Below are positions 36,491-50,378 of a stretch of 64,000 nucleotides of DNA, piece by piece. This stretch comes from Patiria pectinifera (lineage: Eukaryota; Echinodermata; Asteroidea; Valvatida; Asterinidae): assembly GCA_029964075.1 (NCBI GenBank), contig CM057149.1, forward strand, positions 10,984,465 through 11,048,464, given 5' to 3'. Position numbers and translations under genes: made by a program. How positions within the stretch are numbered: position 1 is the stretch's first letter; every line of letters begins with the position of its first letter. The notes beneath the pieces are model-generated. The model was given only the letters and a program-made list of their open reading frames with translations. It was not told the DNA's origin and did not search any database.

Positions 36491-37154
36491 CATTCAACTA
36501 CATGTACATGGAATTTTGCCTACAAGTGCACAGCATATGCCCTATAAGCTAGAGCAACACAAGCCAATGGTAAACCACTGCAGCTATACAGGAGCATAAC
36601 GATCTTCTATTTATTGTTTGATATATAGACCGCCTGCCCACTGCACCATGAACCCCAAATACATGCCGGTTCCACCATGGTTGCACTTGCCAGCACACCA
36701 CCCTCAATACCTGCCCATTTATCACCGGGTCGATGCGCTATTGACAGTTACCAGTCTCTCCAAGGTCAAGGGTCAGACAGGACAAGTAGCTGGGATGGGT
36801 GGGACATGATGCTTTGTGTATGAAGCCATGTCCTAGGATTAACCCTTCCACTTCTAGTATAAACACAGCCACATGTTGTTTAAACACAGCTGAATGTGTT
36901 CAAGATAAAAAGGGGCTACCCAGTTGTCTTTGGTGCCTTAAAATGAACTTGGCAACAAAACTTTTAACAATAAATGAATGCAATAAATATTTGCAATATT
37001 TATATAAACAACATAATAGACAACAATAGACAACATAAATATATTAGCCATTCTAAAGGAGCCCTCCAATTCCAAATTCATTAAAAATATCCTTAATTTG
37101 GCACCAGCCATGTCACTGAAATATTGAAAAATCAACTCCTGTAATACACAGCAT

Positions 37155-37353
37155 GGAAAGATTCCCATATCTGGCCATCACTAATTTTTCCCTGCAGTGA
37201 CCTATCAGCCATCAGAAAGTGACAATGTCCTAAAAAGTCAAAATTAGCAGGGAAAACTAAGTATTTACTGAGAAAACACTTAGAAATTTTAGACCAGTCT
37301 CATAGGGTTTGTGCACAGGGTGACAGATGATGGCCAGATATGGGAATCTTTCC
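37155..37353. mobile_element. MITE with perfect 26-bp inverted repeats and 8-bp duplications
   Basis: Both ends begin GGAAAGATTCCCATATCTGG and continue identically for 26 bp (CCATCA). CACAGCAT is duplicated exactly at 37147-37154 and 37354-37361. The element is 199 bp and AT-rich inside. Eight-bp duplications occur with hAT and P elements, but the GGAAAG end is not typical of either, so the superfamily is open. Perfect ends suggest a relatively recent insertion. Confidence 0.85.
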
Positions 37354-38844
37354 CACAGCATATTGTGCGCTAAAAATTTCCTTAAAAAATTACCAATTAA
37401 AAATACAACACGTTTTCTGCAAACATGATTCCATGTAGGCTACTTGTCAAGAATGAAGAGCTAAAATTCTTTGTGAAAAAAAGAAATATTTTGTAAACTT
37501 GTACTGCTTCAGTCTGTGTAAAGCATGCATAAATAAAGCCAACATCATATGGTATCAATACAAAACATATACTGAATGAGGACATAATTATTATTGCAAA
37601 ACACTTATACATGTTGGTAATGGGATCCCATGTGCGGCACATCAAGTGAATCTCCGTCTGTGTATGCATGCAATTTCCTAATGGCTCAATTAATTCAGCG
37701 CTAATTGTTCGCCATGAAAAGAAATTAATTCCAATGGGAAAACCAAATTAAACACTTCACAGACAGTTTGGAAAACATGTCTGTTTTGTATTTCAATTTG
37801 ATACAAATTAAACGCAGGTGTAATTTTGTTCTTACTTCTACCCTGGATTGATGTTTTTCATATTTAATGCACGTGAGGACAACTCACTACAAAACTGATA
37901 TTAACCGGAAGAAAGATACTCCCTTTGCTTTAACATACAGGCTCATCTGTTGGCCTATTTTGCCAAAGTGTGAAAACTGCGAGGATCATCACATGTCATG
38001 ATTCAGGAAATTATTCCAGCGAGTTGACTGGCAGTCTGTGGATGATAAACAAACAGCGATGCTATCTTGAGGGAGGGTGGTTTCTGAGGGTGAAGAGCCT
38101 AGCGTCCGATGAGTGCATCCATGGCTTGTTTGCTGAGGGAATCCAGTGGGAAATATCTGTCCAAATCAATCCCTTATCATAACATCCTTCTGCATACAGA
38201 CTAAATCTATGAATAATCTTTCATCTTAACTCCCCTGAACTTCCAGCTTGACGGAGACGTGTATTTCAACCTTCCTTATGCATGTAACACAAATTAGAAA
38301 TTTCTCAGCTAAAAGACAACCATCCGACACGTTTAAACAAAAAAGCACATGTACGGTAGGATCATTCATTTTCTTGGTGCAACAAAATTGCTCAAATATT
38401 AAGTAAGGTGCATAACAACTGGACAGCTGAATTTTCAACTCAGTGGATACTATTAATTTTGAGATAACAGAGAAAAAAACGTATAGGCCCCCTACAGGCA
38501 TGTACATATGCACAATTGTTTAGGTCTCATAAAAAATGTGGGCCCATGGCCACACTTTTTAAAAACCACCTTAATTAATGGTTGTTTTCTTTAAACTAAT
38601 ACCATTTCAGGCAGAACTATTTCACAGGGTATTTGGTATCTCAATGTTTTCACTTTGAGCAAGATTCTTTTTCATTTAATTGCTAAGTCAGTTCCTACTT
38701 GCCTCTTAAAATGTGATCTTTAAATTTCTAAGATTGCATCACTTTTTGCTCACAATCCACTCAGGGAGTCTCAAAGAAAAGATATACAGAATCAGTTGAG
38801 ATGATTCTTTTGAGAAACAAGTACATGTATGAGGCTTCTTTAAT

Positions 38845-39440
38845 CGTACATGTAACTCCCTTAGCTCTTTTGTCTAGAAGCAGCCTGAATCCTCCAATGT
38901 TCTCCAACGGCAAAGAGTTAAAAACTAGAAGCACCTGAATCATCCACTTTTTGTTGCTGGAGGCCTCTGCCTGGATCTTTCAAAATGCTCCACTGGGTTT
39001 GCTGGCATGTTGTCACATAATTGGATTTCAATGCTCTCATGAGTTCATTTGCCTGTGTAACTTATTGAAATCCTCCATTGTTAGCTTGTATTGTGGATTG
39101 ACAATGCCAAGGCCCTAAATAGTTAGAGTAAAGAGGCTGTACAATAAACAGTGGTATATGCTGGATGCCTGCCCAAGTATTCAGGCATAGAGCAAGTAAC
39201 AGCCTGAATCCTCTAAAATCTTCTCTCTTTTTTTTTTGCAAAACCAGCCAGAGCCTCATTCCTCCAAAATTCATCCAGCATCGGATTGGGCCTGATGACC
39301 TGGATCCTCCATTATCCTCCAGAGGCAAAATCCTCTTATCCCCTCAATCCTGTAAAATCCTCCGATGCTTCAATTTTCAAAGACTCTCAATCCTTTGAAA
39401 TCCGCCATTTTGCAAAGAGGATTTTGGAGGCTTTGGGAAC
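38845..39440 (-). mobile_element. piggyBac-like MITE, TTAACCCTAAC family, old expanded copy
   Basis: The left edge TAACTCCCTTAGCTCTTTTG matches one end of the family (TAACTCCCTAGGCCTTTTTG) in minus orientation. The right edge GCAAAGAGGATTTTGGAGG plus CTTTGGGAACG matches the other end. Between them are many diverged CCTGAATCCTCCAAAATC motifs. The terminal CCCTAAC and TTAA are eroded and the copy is longer than its relatives, so the boundaries are approximate. Confidence 0.5.
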
Positions 39441-40149
39441 GTTTTGAAAAATATTCCTGAGCGCAGATGCTTGTACATCTCTCACTTGGATACCAGATCC
39501 TACTCTTTACATTCTAAAACAACAAACAAAAACTAACCCACTGTGTTAAGCCAAGAGGTGAATCATCTAATGCGAAACAAAACCTTCTTTTGAGAAACTC
39601 TCCTAGATTTTGCTGATAATCAACCAACATTTTGTTATCGCTTATTGGCACATCCATCCCTCAATATTCCCTTTCCCCCAGCCCCTACGGCAAGAGACAC
39701 ACCTGCTTATTAGGGCAGACAGAAAAAAGATGTTCGCTGGTAATAATGGTTGGAATCGGTGTGCATCGGATAAACCACCTCGGGCTATACGGGCATGTAT
39801 AGGCTGGTAGCTATGTCCTAATAATGTGATGAGTCAGTGTTATATTGCATAGTAATGCAGATGATGTGGCCTCATAAAGCAAAAGATAAAAAATTCATGT
39901 AGATGTAGGCTGATGGGGAATTGTCAATAATGTTTTCTACATTATAAACCTGCGTGCTGTTAAACTGTAACTATAATGAAAATGTGCTGTATTGAGATGT
40001 TTTGAGTGCATTTTGATTGTTTTATTTTTATGAAAGAAACCCTAAGTATTTCCAACAGTTTTAGAGCAATATGTATTTCAATATTAGGTTTTGCCCTTCA
40101 CCGACATATAAACACTGTATAGTCAGTGTGTTACCTCCCAAGTGAAAGT

Positions 40150-40220
40150 TGGAAAAAATCACTGGGTGGGACTCGAACCAATGACCTCCTGCTTTATAGG
40201 ATTATAGACTAATGTGTTAC
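40150..40220 (-). mobile_element. tRNA-derived SINE head, perfect B box
   Basis: On the minus strand TTGGTTCGAGTCCCACCCAG gives an intact B box (GGTTCGAGTCC). It is preceded by CATTAGTCTATAATCC, which resembles an anticodon arm, and the downstream sequence begins CAGTGATTTTTTCC. The A box is eroded. The tail peters out near 40130. Confidence 0.6.
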
Positions 40221-41027
40221 TTAATACTTAATGTCATCAGCTTTCAATTTCAATTTGGATTTTCTGACAGAATCAGGGAAAAAATTGTCCTGAATTTTAG
40301 AAATATCAGGAACCTGTTGGCTCAACTGCAATATAAAACTACTTTTGCAAGGTAGCTCATCTTTTGACAATCACCAATCAGTTTCCACAAAATATAAAAG
40401 ATTTCACCACCTCCCTTAAACGTTTTATAACCAGAAAATATTCTCTTTTTTGTGTTACTGGATGGACTGACGAAAATATTTAATAATTTAGCAATGGAGT
40501 CTTTAACCAGTCCTTATACGCAGCACGGATGAGAATGTGCTTCACACTACGGATAGGAAGGATCCATGCAAAATTCAAGACATTGTAAGGAGTGCCTCTC
40601 CAAGGCTTTGCTTTGACCCCCGCGGCATGTCGTCATTTCATAAACTAACATTCCCCCGTTGAAGTGGCTGTTTGGACTGCATTAGACATGGACCTCTCTG
40701 GATTTTAGCTGTGCCGATAGTTGAGCGCATTATGTTTCACACTGGGAAGTATGACGGGCACAAGGTCGACAATGATCGATTTCATGTATCCCTGAACGGA
40801 TGAATCCGGGGCCACACAAAATGCGGGATGCTAGAAGGCTCAAGTCCATCCGATTGTTATCAGTATCAAGGAAAGGCATGATGATAAAATCTAGAGGTTG
40901 TTATTTTCACAGTAGAAAAAAAAAAGGTATAAGAGGACGAACCTGTGTTCACAGAACCCATCTCTGCCCATCTCTCTTTCGAAGCTATTGGGCAAGACTC
41001 AATGTAATGCTGCTGTGGGGGGGGATT

Positions 41028-41222
41028 GCCACACCACCTCCACAGCGAGCCTGTTACCTTCCCAGCATTGAATAATGCTGGTACCCATTTAACACCTGGG
41101 TTGAGAGGAGTAATTGAGGTAAAGTACCTTACTCAAGGGCAAAACACGCATGGCCACAGCGGGGCTCGTACCCACAACCTCACGATCATGAATCCTATGC
41201 TCTACCACTAGAGACCACACAT
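41028..41222 (-). mobile_element. tRNA-derived SINE, nearly complete
   Basis: The minus strand reads TGGTCTCTAGTGGTAGAGC (A box), then after about 35 bp GGGTACGAGCCCC (B box). The body follows with CCCTTGAGTAAGGTACTTTA and ends near CCAGGTGTTAAATGGGTACC. The 'cccttgggcaaggcacttta' and 'cccaggtgtaaatgggtacc' body modules are known from SINEs of marine invertebrates (from memory). No RNA polymerase III terminator or tail was resolved. Confidence 0.7.
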
Positions 41223-44200
41223 GCCTTCACAGTAGAACTCAGCAGTATCCCCCTTTGCCATTCTGACTAAATGAATCTTGCCAAGGAATTACGCATACAA
41301 TAGTATTTTCAGGCAAATATGCGCCATGAAAAGCGCCACCTAGTGTTAGTCAGTTTCAAGTAATATCGCATTGAAGATTGCCCCACTCTCCAGCATGTCA
41401 AATTTGCAGTGGGTGGTTTGCTGCCCGGTTTTTCAGTCCACTTCAGACTGGATCATATCAGGTCGGATGTCAGTCGAAGTCGAAGAATGGCTTCAAATCC
41501 ACCCCCCCCCCCCACTCCAAGAGAAAACATGTACCTTCCCTACACCTCTAAAATCTTTGACAACAAATAATCCATAGATCTCAAGGTGTATAGCAAGGTG
41601 TACTCAAAGCTACATGTTTGGCTTACATTCCACATCTAGAGGATTGCTGTGGTGAAAGAGTCTACTATAACAGGGCCAAAGGTGTCAGACGAAGTATAAA
41701 AAAAGCGCAGCCTTTAGCCAGTCAAGTTGTTGAACCATTACTCTTCATTGCCAGCAAGCGTGGCCATACTCACTCGTATTGCAGTCATCTTCCATTCCCG
41801 TTCTGAAACCCTATCTTGGCTAAATGTGGCCGGGGCTCTTAATCCCGGCGAAATATGAGAATGTCTCGTCAAGCGGCGTTAAATTGCTAACCATACTCAG
41901 CCCTGATGGAAAAATACTCACAAAAAATAAAAGGGTAAGGAGGGAGGGAGGGAAAATCTAGTGTTTGCTAATTCGGAAATCGACATTCCACCACATGTAC
42001 CTGTACTCCATCGAGTATGGCTGGATAAATTTACATCCCAGGAAAAAAAGGAACTCCAGAGAAGCAGGTGGAATACGAATGAAAACTGTAGAAGGAATTA
42101 ATATGAGATTTGGAGGGCATTAGGTGACAGGGTAGTCCCCATCAATGAAGGGTAAAATTTATGAGCCTTTCCCATGTCCTTGATGTATGGAGGTTCAAGT
42201 ACAGCCTAATGCAGGGTAATTTTAAAAGGAAATTGCAAAACCAGACGACATGGTCTCCCACAGCATTTGGACTTGAAAACCTTATCTTACTTTTTTCCTG
42301 CTCGGATAAGTTTTTATGCCGAGTACACTGAACAGTGTACGAGTGCCTGCTTAGTATGCTGCATGAAATGGTGCCCCAGTTGATCGAAATGCAATTAAAG
42401 CCAAGACTTCAATATATCAAAACTTTGGCAAAGACTTGCTCCCCTTCCCCCACAACCTGTACAGATACTGGATATCAGTATCCCAACGTCCCCAGGCCGT
42501 CGGAGAAATATTACACCACAGCAAATTATGATCTGGGGCCCTAGCAGTGATTTATGCACAGCCTGGAAAAATTATCCCTGGTCTGTATCCACATCCATTC
42601 AATTCTTATAAATTTACGATATGCACCGAGAACTCTAATGGAACACCATTTTTCAAAGGCAGGCTAGTTCTGTACTATCTGGGGAGCCATATGTTGGATG
42701 AACTTGGCGGAGTCTTGAAGATGAGTTATGATATTGCCCTCACTTGAATCTGTCAACAGATTGTTCTTTTATGTTGATTTTTTTTATTGCAAAGCTGTAT
42801 CTTCTGGAAGCTTATGCAGCTGTACCGCTGTCTCTACAGTGTACATGTATGTATACCCTTCTCTGTTCACTCCTTTCAATTGAGAATAATTCTCAGGCGC
42901 GATGTGGAAACAGCCGTGACTTGTGTGTAATCAAGTGTGAGTTGGTAATTCTCAACCTCGCCGTTCATTCAGAACAGCAGAGTATATATCTAGGGTAAAG
43001 TTGACACTGTTTAAAGTATTCAATTAAAATTTGGTTTGTTTCTTTTTAAAACAAATGGTTAGCTCATGTTTGTACAAGCTAGAGGGTTGGCCCTTTACAA
43101 ACTGGAACAAGAGGTCTTGATCCCCCAATCTTCCGAAGAAAACTGTTCACTGACATTGGAACAAAATAAGCAAATCCCCACCTCCAAGTGTCATTTCTAT
43201 CAAAATGATGTTGACACGCTTAACCGAAATGGAATGTGACTTCTCTTTAAAACTTCTGGGACGAAACCTATTTCCGTGGCAGCCGTCTTGGAATGACCGA
43301 TCCTTCATTACGATAAACACAGAAAGCTAAACACTGGGCTCAAATGTCAAATCACTACTTCCTGACTGCACTGACAAATGTCTGTCCGGACTAAATACGA
43401 GTCTCTAAATACCTACAGCAGAAACTGTATTGCAACTGAAAAAAAAGAGAGAAATGAGAACACAGAACGACCAATTTCGGGTTAAGACGAGCCAACTAAA
43501 TGTCCCCCCTTGTGATTACTCTTTGCCTCTGCACAGGAAACCATCCCACGTATTGCACAGACATAACCGGAGCTATCACTGACGCCGTCTGCCGATGAGA
43601 TGTCGTCTCGAGATGGGAGCAGGTTTTGTCCGGTGTGATTCGGGTTGAAACAGAAGATGGGCGATGTAATGAAACATGACCAAAGTCCCTGATGACATCG
43701 CTAATGTGGTCTTGTAACCAGCGGCAAAACTTATTACTGTTTCAAGGCGGACCTGATGGAATACGATTTCTGGATTAGAGATCTGTCATTTTGTTCTATG
43801 CATCTTTTTGACATAGTGCTGATTTTTTGAGTTGTGTTTTCTTTTGGGGTTCTTTAAGTGCTAAACTTGTCTTCATTGTCATTCCTCTAAATATATGATA
43901 AATGCACACAAACAGCAACAATTTCACGGGTTCTGATGCTCACCTCATAAAACTCTCATTGTCAGAAATGCACATAAATCAAACTTACAATACGTACCGG
44001 TACATGCAACAAATACGCCAATTTGAATATGTTTACATGAAGGGAAAACTGCCCTTCGATGCCAGTTGTACAATGTTTATTGATAAGGTACAATGTAAAT
44101 GTACAGTACCTACTCAAACCCAACCTGAACGGGGAGGTCAGGAGTACAGTTTGTTTGAGGGTTTTTTCTGGAATGTTCAAGAAAAATATCAAGCAGCTGT

Positions 44201-45116
44201 TTCTATTAAATATTCATGTTGGTGTATTTTATGACTATTGCAAATGTTATCTACACCCCTGTCACAAAATTGGGGGGGGGGGGGGGTTTTAATGCTTATC
44301 GGTACATGTACATTGTACAAAATGTACATGTACTGTGCAACTTTAATGCAATGCTATTTAATCTGGTACTTTAACCAACTTGACATGCAATCAAGTTCAA
44401 AATCTCAAAGGACTACGGACATGAATTTGGCGGATGATGAGTGAAACTGTAGCTCCAGATCTCTAGTGACGGCATACAATGTAGCAAATACTTGCAGAGA
44501 ATTGAGGCTTATTAAGCCAGAATCTCTGGCGAGTCAGAGATCAGTCACATGAAAGTAATTTAATCATCTCTTGGGCAATGGAATTCACTTCTTGCCCCAA
44601 CGATGGAAAAAAAAGGGGGAAAATGCCGCAAAGCCAAATTGCTGTTTGGACAGTGGTGCCTTGAAGACAGACATACACTGTAGCTACACTAACGCAGTGC
44701 TAACTTTAATCAAACTCCCATCAACGCAGCTTAAGATAACAGCGCAGGGTGGCAGAGTGTTACACGAAAATTGTATCGGGGATATTAGGATGCCACACCT
44801 CCGCAAACACCTTGCGTAGAGCCATTGATCCCCCCTCGCTAGTTACTCGTTACTCATCGGATGCGCTGGCTAGCAGCAGCAGGCTGGATTAGGACGATGT
44901 GGGTTGCTGTGGCGACTGCATGGCAGTGGGCCCGGCCTACGCAGTTCAATTTGCCAAGTTTGTTTGCATACATGCATGTATATTACTGATTTCCCTGAAT
45001 TCAGAATCATTCAAAGTAAAATGTCAATTCTTTAAATAGGCCTATTTGTCATGAAAAAGTCCTTTCATCTGTCAGTAAAAGTTTTGCTTAAAACATATTC
45101 GATTTCAACACTTTAA

Positions 45117-45526
45117 CCCTAACTCCCTAGGCCTTTTTGCTAGGATGTAGCCTCAATCCTGCAAAATCCTCCAATTGGCCTCATGGAAAAATAGCATATC
45201 TAGCCTCAATCCTGCAAATTCCTCCGTTATTTCTTGAATATGGTCCATGGAGGGGTGACCACTGCCTGAATCCTGCAAAAGCCTCCGGCTATGACTGTCA
45301 ATAGGTTGAGGCAGAGGCAGTGACATCTTGGAGCAGTGGGGAGGATTTCAAGTATAATCAAGGACTAAATTTATGCACGGCTGACCATAAACAACACAAG
45401 GTCCGGCCCAAGACCTTGACACAGTGCATACTCCGAAATCAGTAACGCACTTTTGCCATGTAACCTCAATCCTGCAAATTCCTCCAATTTGCAAAAAGGA
45501 TTTTGGAGGATTCAGGGCGGTTAGGG
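45117..45526 (-). mobile_element. piggyBac-like MITE, TTAACCCTAAC family, best-preserved copy
   Basis: A 410-bp element flanked by perfect TTAA on both sides (45113-45116 and 45527-45530). The ends are CCCTAACTCCCTAGGC and (reverse complement) CCCTAACCGCCCTG. Read on the minus strand, the interior aligns with copy A throughout, including the block with CAAGGTCTTGG, TTGTTTATG and CATAAATTTAG. No protein is encoded. Confidence 0.8.
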
Positions 45527-47032
45527 TTAATGAAATTTAAATATTATGAAATGCAGTGAGATCAAACACAGATTAACTTCTACACTGCATAAAAGTCAAG
45601 ATGTTTCCTTACATTTTTTACCATTAAGATGTTGTTGTTCCTTAAAAATCAAATACTACGTGTTTTGTTCAACTGCGACAGACTGCAAATGTGGATCTGT
45701 AGCAGACTGGTTCCGCCTCTCAGCAACTTCCGCAATCCCATTATTTCCCAATTACTAAATTAACTTATCCAGTCTCAACGATACTCACTTAAGCCTCTTA
45801 AACCTCTTAACATAACCAATTTGCAGAATGATCAGGGGTTCCCTTTCCCCCGCAAAAGGCCTATAATCTACTTAAAACCAATGCCCAGGCAATTATTTTG
45901 TTTCGACACTCGATGTTTTTCGCCGAGGATATAATTCTGTTCTCAGTGAAAGTCGGCCTAGATCGGCATGGGGAACAGGCCATGCATACAGAGGGGCGCA
46001 TCCTTGTACGCACCATTTCCTCATTGGATCAACTGATAAAAGTGGATTAATAATTGAAATTATACAAGTGCAGACATGAAACATACTTTGCACTTTTCAT
46101 AGCATTAGCGTTACTCCATTTCTTTCACATGAATGACGTCATTTTACTGATGTGCTGGTATGTAAAAAAAATAACTGTTTACAAAATTTGCTAAAGCCAT
46201 ATTCCTTTTGAATAATGCCTTAGTACTGTACCGGTCAGAACTTGAGCAGATAAAATGAAATATTCGCTGCCTTTCTTGGAAAAAAAAAGAGAGGACATTT
46301 GCAGCTTCAAATATCATTTGTAAAAATTTGTTGTCAATGTTAAATAAAAAATTCCCGTACAAAAACTGTGACCATTTGGGACTGTACATGTATACGATGC
46401 ATCCACTCTTCCTATACATATGTGTGAAAGAGACTTTTTACATGTATTAATTAAAGACTAAACAAATGAAATTTATCAAAAATAGAATGATGGAAAAACT
46501 TTACTGAAGAGTTTAATGACAAAGTCATTTGAAAACCCTTTATTCACCATTTAAAACATTTGTTTCTCACCAAGTACCGTTGATAAAGCTTTAAACTAAG
46601 AAGAATATTTGTAGTCATGACATGACCTTAAGTATGTCAATAAACACAGTATTCAGTGTACAGGCACCCAACGTCTGTCTAGTCAGAAGTCTAGCCATCA
46701 GTGAAGTATACATATGTACGTATAGCATCAGTTTCAGAGGCTAAAACATTATTGCTTTCTGGTAAATGAAAAAGATGGCTGTCTACAAAAAGTAACATGA
46801 GAAAACTACCGGAAGTGTAATGAAGAAGATAGCAGGACAAAAATAAATGTAGATGGCGGATGTAGTTTCAAGTCGAGTCCATCACTGATCCTTGCAAGGC
46901 CCCACAAGTCCATCAAAAGTTATTCAGTCCAAGATCAAATCACAATAAGTTATTCAAATGAACTACATGTATGTAAAGGCATTCTTTTGTTACTGTTCAT
47001 CCGTTTATACTTGTGACCGGACTTGCGACGGA

Positions 47033-47075
47033 TAACCGTAACCTTCCTCAATCTTCAAAATCCTCCAGGTGGTTT
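47033..47075 (+). mobile_element. Fragment of the TTAACCCTAAC family
   Basis: ATAACCGTAACCTTCCTCAA followed by TCTTCAAAATCCTCC matches the left end of copies A and C. The rest of the element is absent. Confidence 0.5.
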
Positions 47076-48680
47076 TGTACATGTTCTTTTGTTGAAGGTG
47101 GAAAACAAAATGCCATAGGAGTTCATAGGAGGTTGTCAGCCTGGAAAACCCTGCTCCAAAATATCACTACAACAAATTAGGGGTTCTGGACAAACACCTG
47201 ACTGGAGAGAAACAAAATAAACAGTCACATCCTGTGCGGCCAATCAGTCATGTTCAACATCACATCGCGCGGGCCTAATGTCCACCGTGAAAAGGCTTTG
47301 TTTCAGGAGTGGCACGCACACCGCACACGTGTACTTGTGCAAACACTCCAACTTTTTGCCAGACTACCGAGAACCAGAATCAGTGGCATTTGTGTCCTTA
47401 TCCGGTATGGTTGAGGGGACTTTGTCGTTACTTGTCAACTTTTTTTTTTAAACTAAATCTCAGTATCCTGTGTTTTTTTTATAGGAGCATGGTTGGGAAT
47501 GGTGTAACTGGGGGTGATTCATGGGAGAGGTTAACTGCAAATGTCAGGCAGGTTTTATCTTCGGCCAATCAACTTGGCAGTGCCAGATGTCCTACATTTT
47601 GCCTGGATACAGCCCGTCTTCAGCTGGTTGATATTCGCTGAAAATTCACCGTGATTACAATTTTCCCAGTGTCAATATACATGTACAGTAATCACATAAA
47701 TGGGAAAATTTGAAATACAAGTCAAAAGAAGAAACACAAGAGTGAGGCCGAGTCCGAATTGCTAGTCTAGAACTTCTGTCTATGTCTCCTCTCATTACAA
47801 CTATTATGTGGGAACTGGCTGACTCTAGACGTAGCCATAGTTCTGGAAGCCTGTTTCGGACATGGCCTGATTTCTGACTGAAACTCTTCAAAGACAGCTT
47901 CTGGTGTTCCAATGGTGCACTCAATGGGGAAGGGTGGAGTGGTCAGCCTGACATGGTGTGACATAGACCATGGAGCTTATAAAAAGGATAGCTCAATGCA
48001 TAGACTCACTTAAATTCCACTTGAGTTCAAGGAGCTGGAAAACACTTTAATGAACCCTAAACCATGCAAACATGGGCGACACCATTCAAGGCCTTTCACG
48101 ATGTCGTTTCACACCGTTGATTTAATGCGCCCATGCCATGTTTATGGTGCTCTGGTCTGGCCCTGTCTCAGTACCCGCCCGTTTTATACACACTTGAGTA
48201 TCTTTCCGCTCCGGTGAATTATGGGCACTCCTCTGGTGTGGGGCCAGTCGCTTTTTCCTTTTCAAAGCTGTAAACGTCGGCCGATCAAAGGTGATAAACT
48301 GAACTTGGGCAAATACTTCAGTCACAAAGTGGAGAGGGCTGGTTGGGGTAAACAATGATATTTCACAACAAAGTACATGTACATAACGGAAACATAGAAC
48401 TACAGGTACATGTATATTTCAACTGTTACAAGTTTAGTTTTGTTGCATGAATAACAATGAAATGTGCCAGCTACTGTATATCAACAGATTTTTCTTTAAC
48501 CCTCCTGTTATTTAAACAGTTGCAGACAGTCGAAATTTCCACCACTTCCCCTGCTACCGGAATACTTTTTTAACAGGCTAGTCACCAGCAGTCGGATCGT
48601 AATGTCTCGCAAGCACTGTGACTAGTCAAACTCAGTCAACAGACCATGAACAGACAAAGCAGGCAAACTGACCTGGACTT

Positions 48681-48780
48681 AGTTCTATCAATGACCCACA
48701 GCCAAAGCAAAGTTCTATCAATGACCCACAGCCAAAGCAAAGTTCTATCAATGACCCACAGCCAAAGCAAAGTTGTATCA
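48681..48780. repeat. 30-bp tandem repeat, 3.3 perfect-to-near-perfect copies
   Basis: The unit AGTTCTATCAATGACCCACA plus GCCAAAGCAA occurs three times with no mismatch, followed by a partial fourth unit (AGTTGTATCA) with one change. Confidence 0.97.
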
Positions 48781-50378
48781 TTTGTTACATAAACAGTCAC
48801 AGCCAATCACTCTTGCTTTATGCATAGAACAAGGAACAGGCTGGGAAGTCTTAACTGTTGAAAACAGTCACTTGATTGATTTTGACTACATGTTTGTTTT
48901 GTAAAAGGACTACTTGGCACATAACATATGTTTGCATAGTACATGCACATACATGTACATGTATGTAGAACTGAGCTAAATTACCCAATTTAACCCTGGA
49001 GATTAACATCTTGAATAGGCCAAATATGTAAAATAATGTACTGTCATTTAAGATTAAAGAGAAGATCAATCCTGGAAAGATTGCCTCCAGGCTTGACCAA
49101 AATAAAAGGACGGACAGGGGAGAAAAAAAAATTAGTTGCAAATCAGAACATTTACCAAAATAGTGTACCAGTACCGGTATGTATCTCGATTACCTGATTG
49201 ACAAAATTCAGCCTCAACCCCCACCCCCAACACACGGCACTCACACCCTCAAGATAACATGGGACCAGACATGAAGACAAAAAGCCAGGCAAATCATGTT
49301 GAGCACATTCGCCTTCTGTTTCTCCCCCCCCCCCTTTCCATTAAATGGACTCTGAATCATTAGGGATTCCTGATTGGTGCCCAGCTCCCACCATTCCAAC
49401 TATCAACGGCCTGTAAATCTATCCTGGGTTGTCCTGGATACATATTCATCTGGCGGCATTATCAAACGTGACTAGCCCGCTATCCAGCTCGAGTCAAGCA
49501 CAGACTGGGTTTGTCACCAAACAGTCTTTGTTTTCCCTGAGATGAGTCTGTGCAAGGTGTTGGGAGACATGGTGTTGGATGTTGCTACACAGAGAAGGGA
49601 CTAGCAAGCATTGAAAAATACACAACTGAATGATTCAATTAAACTTAAGTTAAAGGTAATAGACAGCATTTGCAAACATCAAAAACCAAAACTACCAAAT
49701 TATTATGAAATACCTTACTTGACTGTAAGTGAATAACGGTCTCATGCATCCTGTGAAATCGTGGCACCTGGTGTGCTGTCATTTTCAAGTTTAGTGGAAT
49801 ATTTGTATCAATTTCTAAGGGTGGTCAGCCAATTAATCCGAATCTGAGCACTGAAGATCTTCACTTCAATTTCAAACTGAAAACCCCCACCACCCAAAAT
49901 GAAGAAATACATTGTGCCTTTGCCCACACTGTAAAATGTCACCGATAAATATCAGGGGTACCCTACCTGGCATGTATTTATTTCAAGAGCCTAAAGGGAA
50001 GATTAATCAGATGATCTTGAAGTATGGAAACACATAGACAGCCTACGAAACCAGGTGTTTTGTGATGACAAATGCATTTACGCTCTACTCTTGCGGTAAT
50101 TGGCTTTCTTGAAAGACAATCAATTTGTTAAAGTCGACTCTGCGCACTCAATCAAAATTTACTGAACAGGTCATTGGCGTGCCAAGAAATCACTTTGACA
50201 AGTGAAGAAATCTCTCTTTAACACGTGCCAGCAAAGTTCTTAAACTTCTTTTAGTTTTTACATGTACATTACAAAAAAAATTTACTTTAAAAAAATACAA
50301 ACATTTTAACTTCCCTTTTAACTTAATATCAAGGTTGGTTTAATTTAAAAATTTGAACCAATTGGCCAATCATGTTAA

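Noticed and set aside
47309..47641. 110-codon plus-strand frame ending near AGCTGGTTGATATTCGC
   Set aside because: It crosses a poly-T stretch and has no domain. The latter half looks like repeat sequence rather than an exon.
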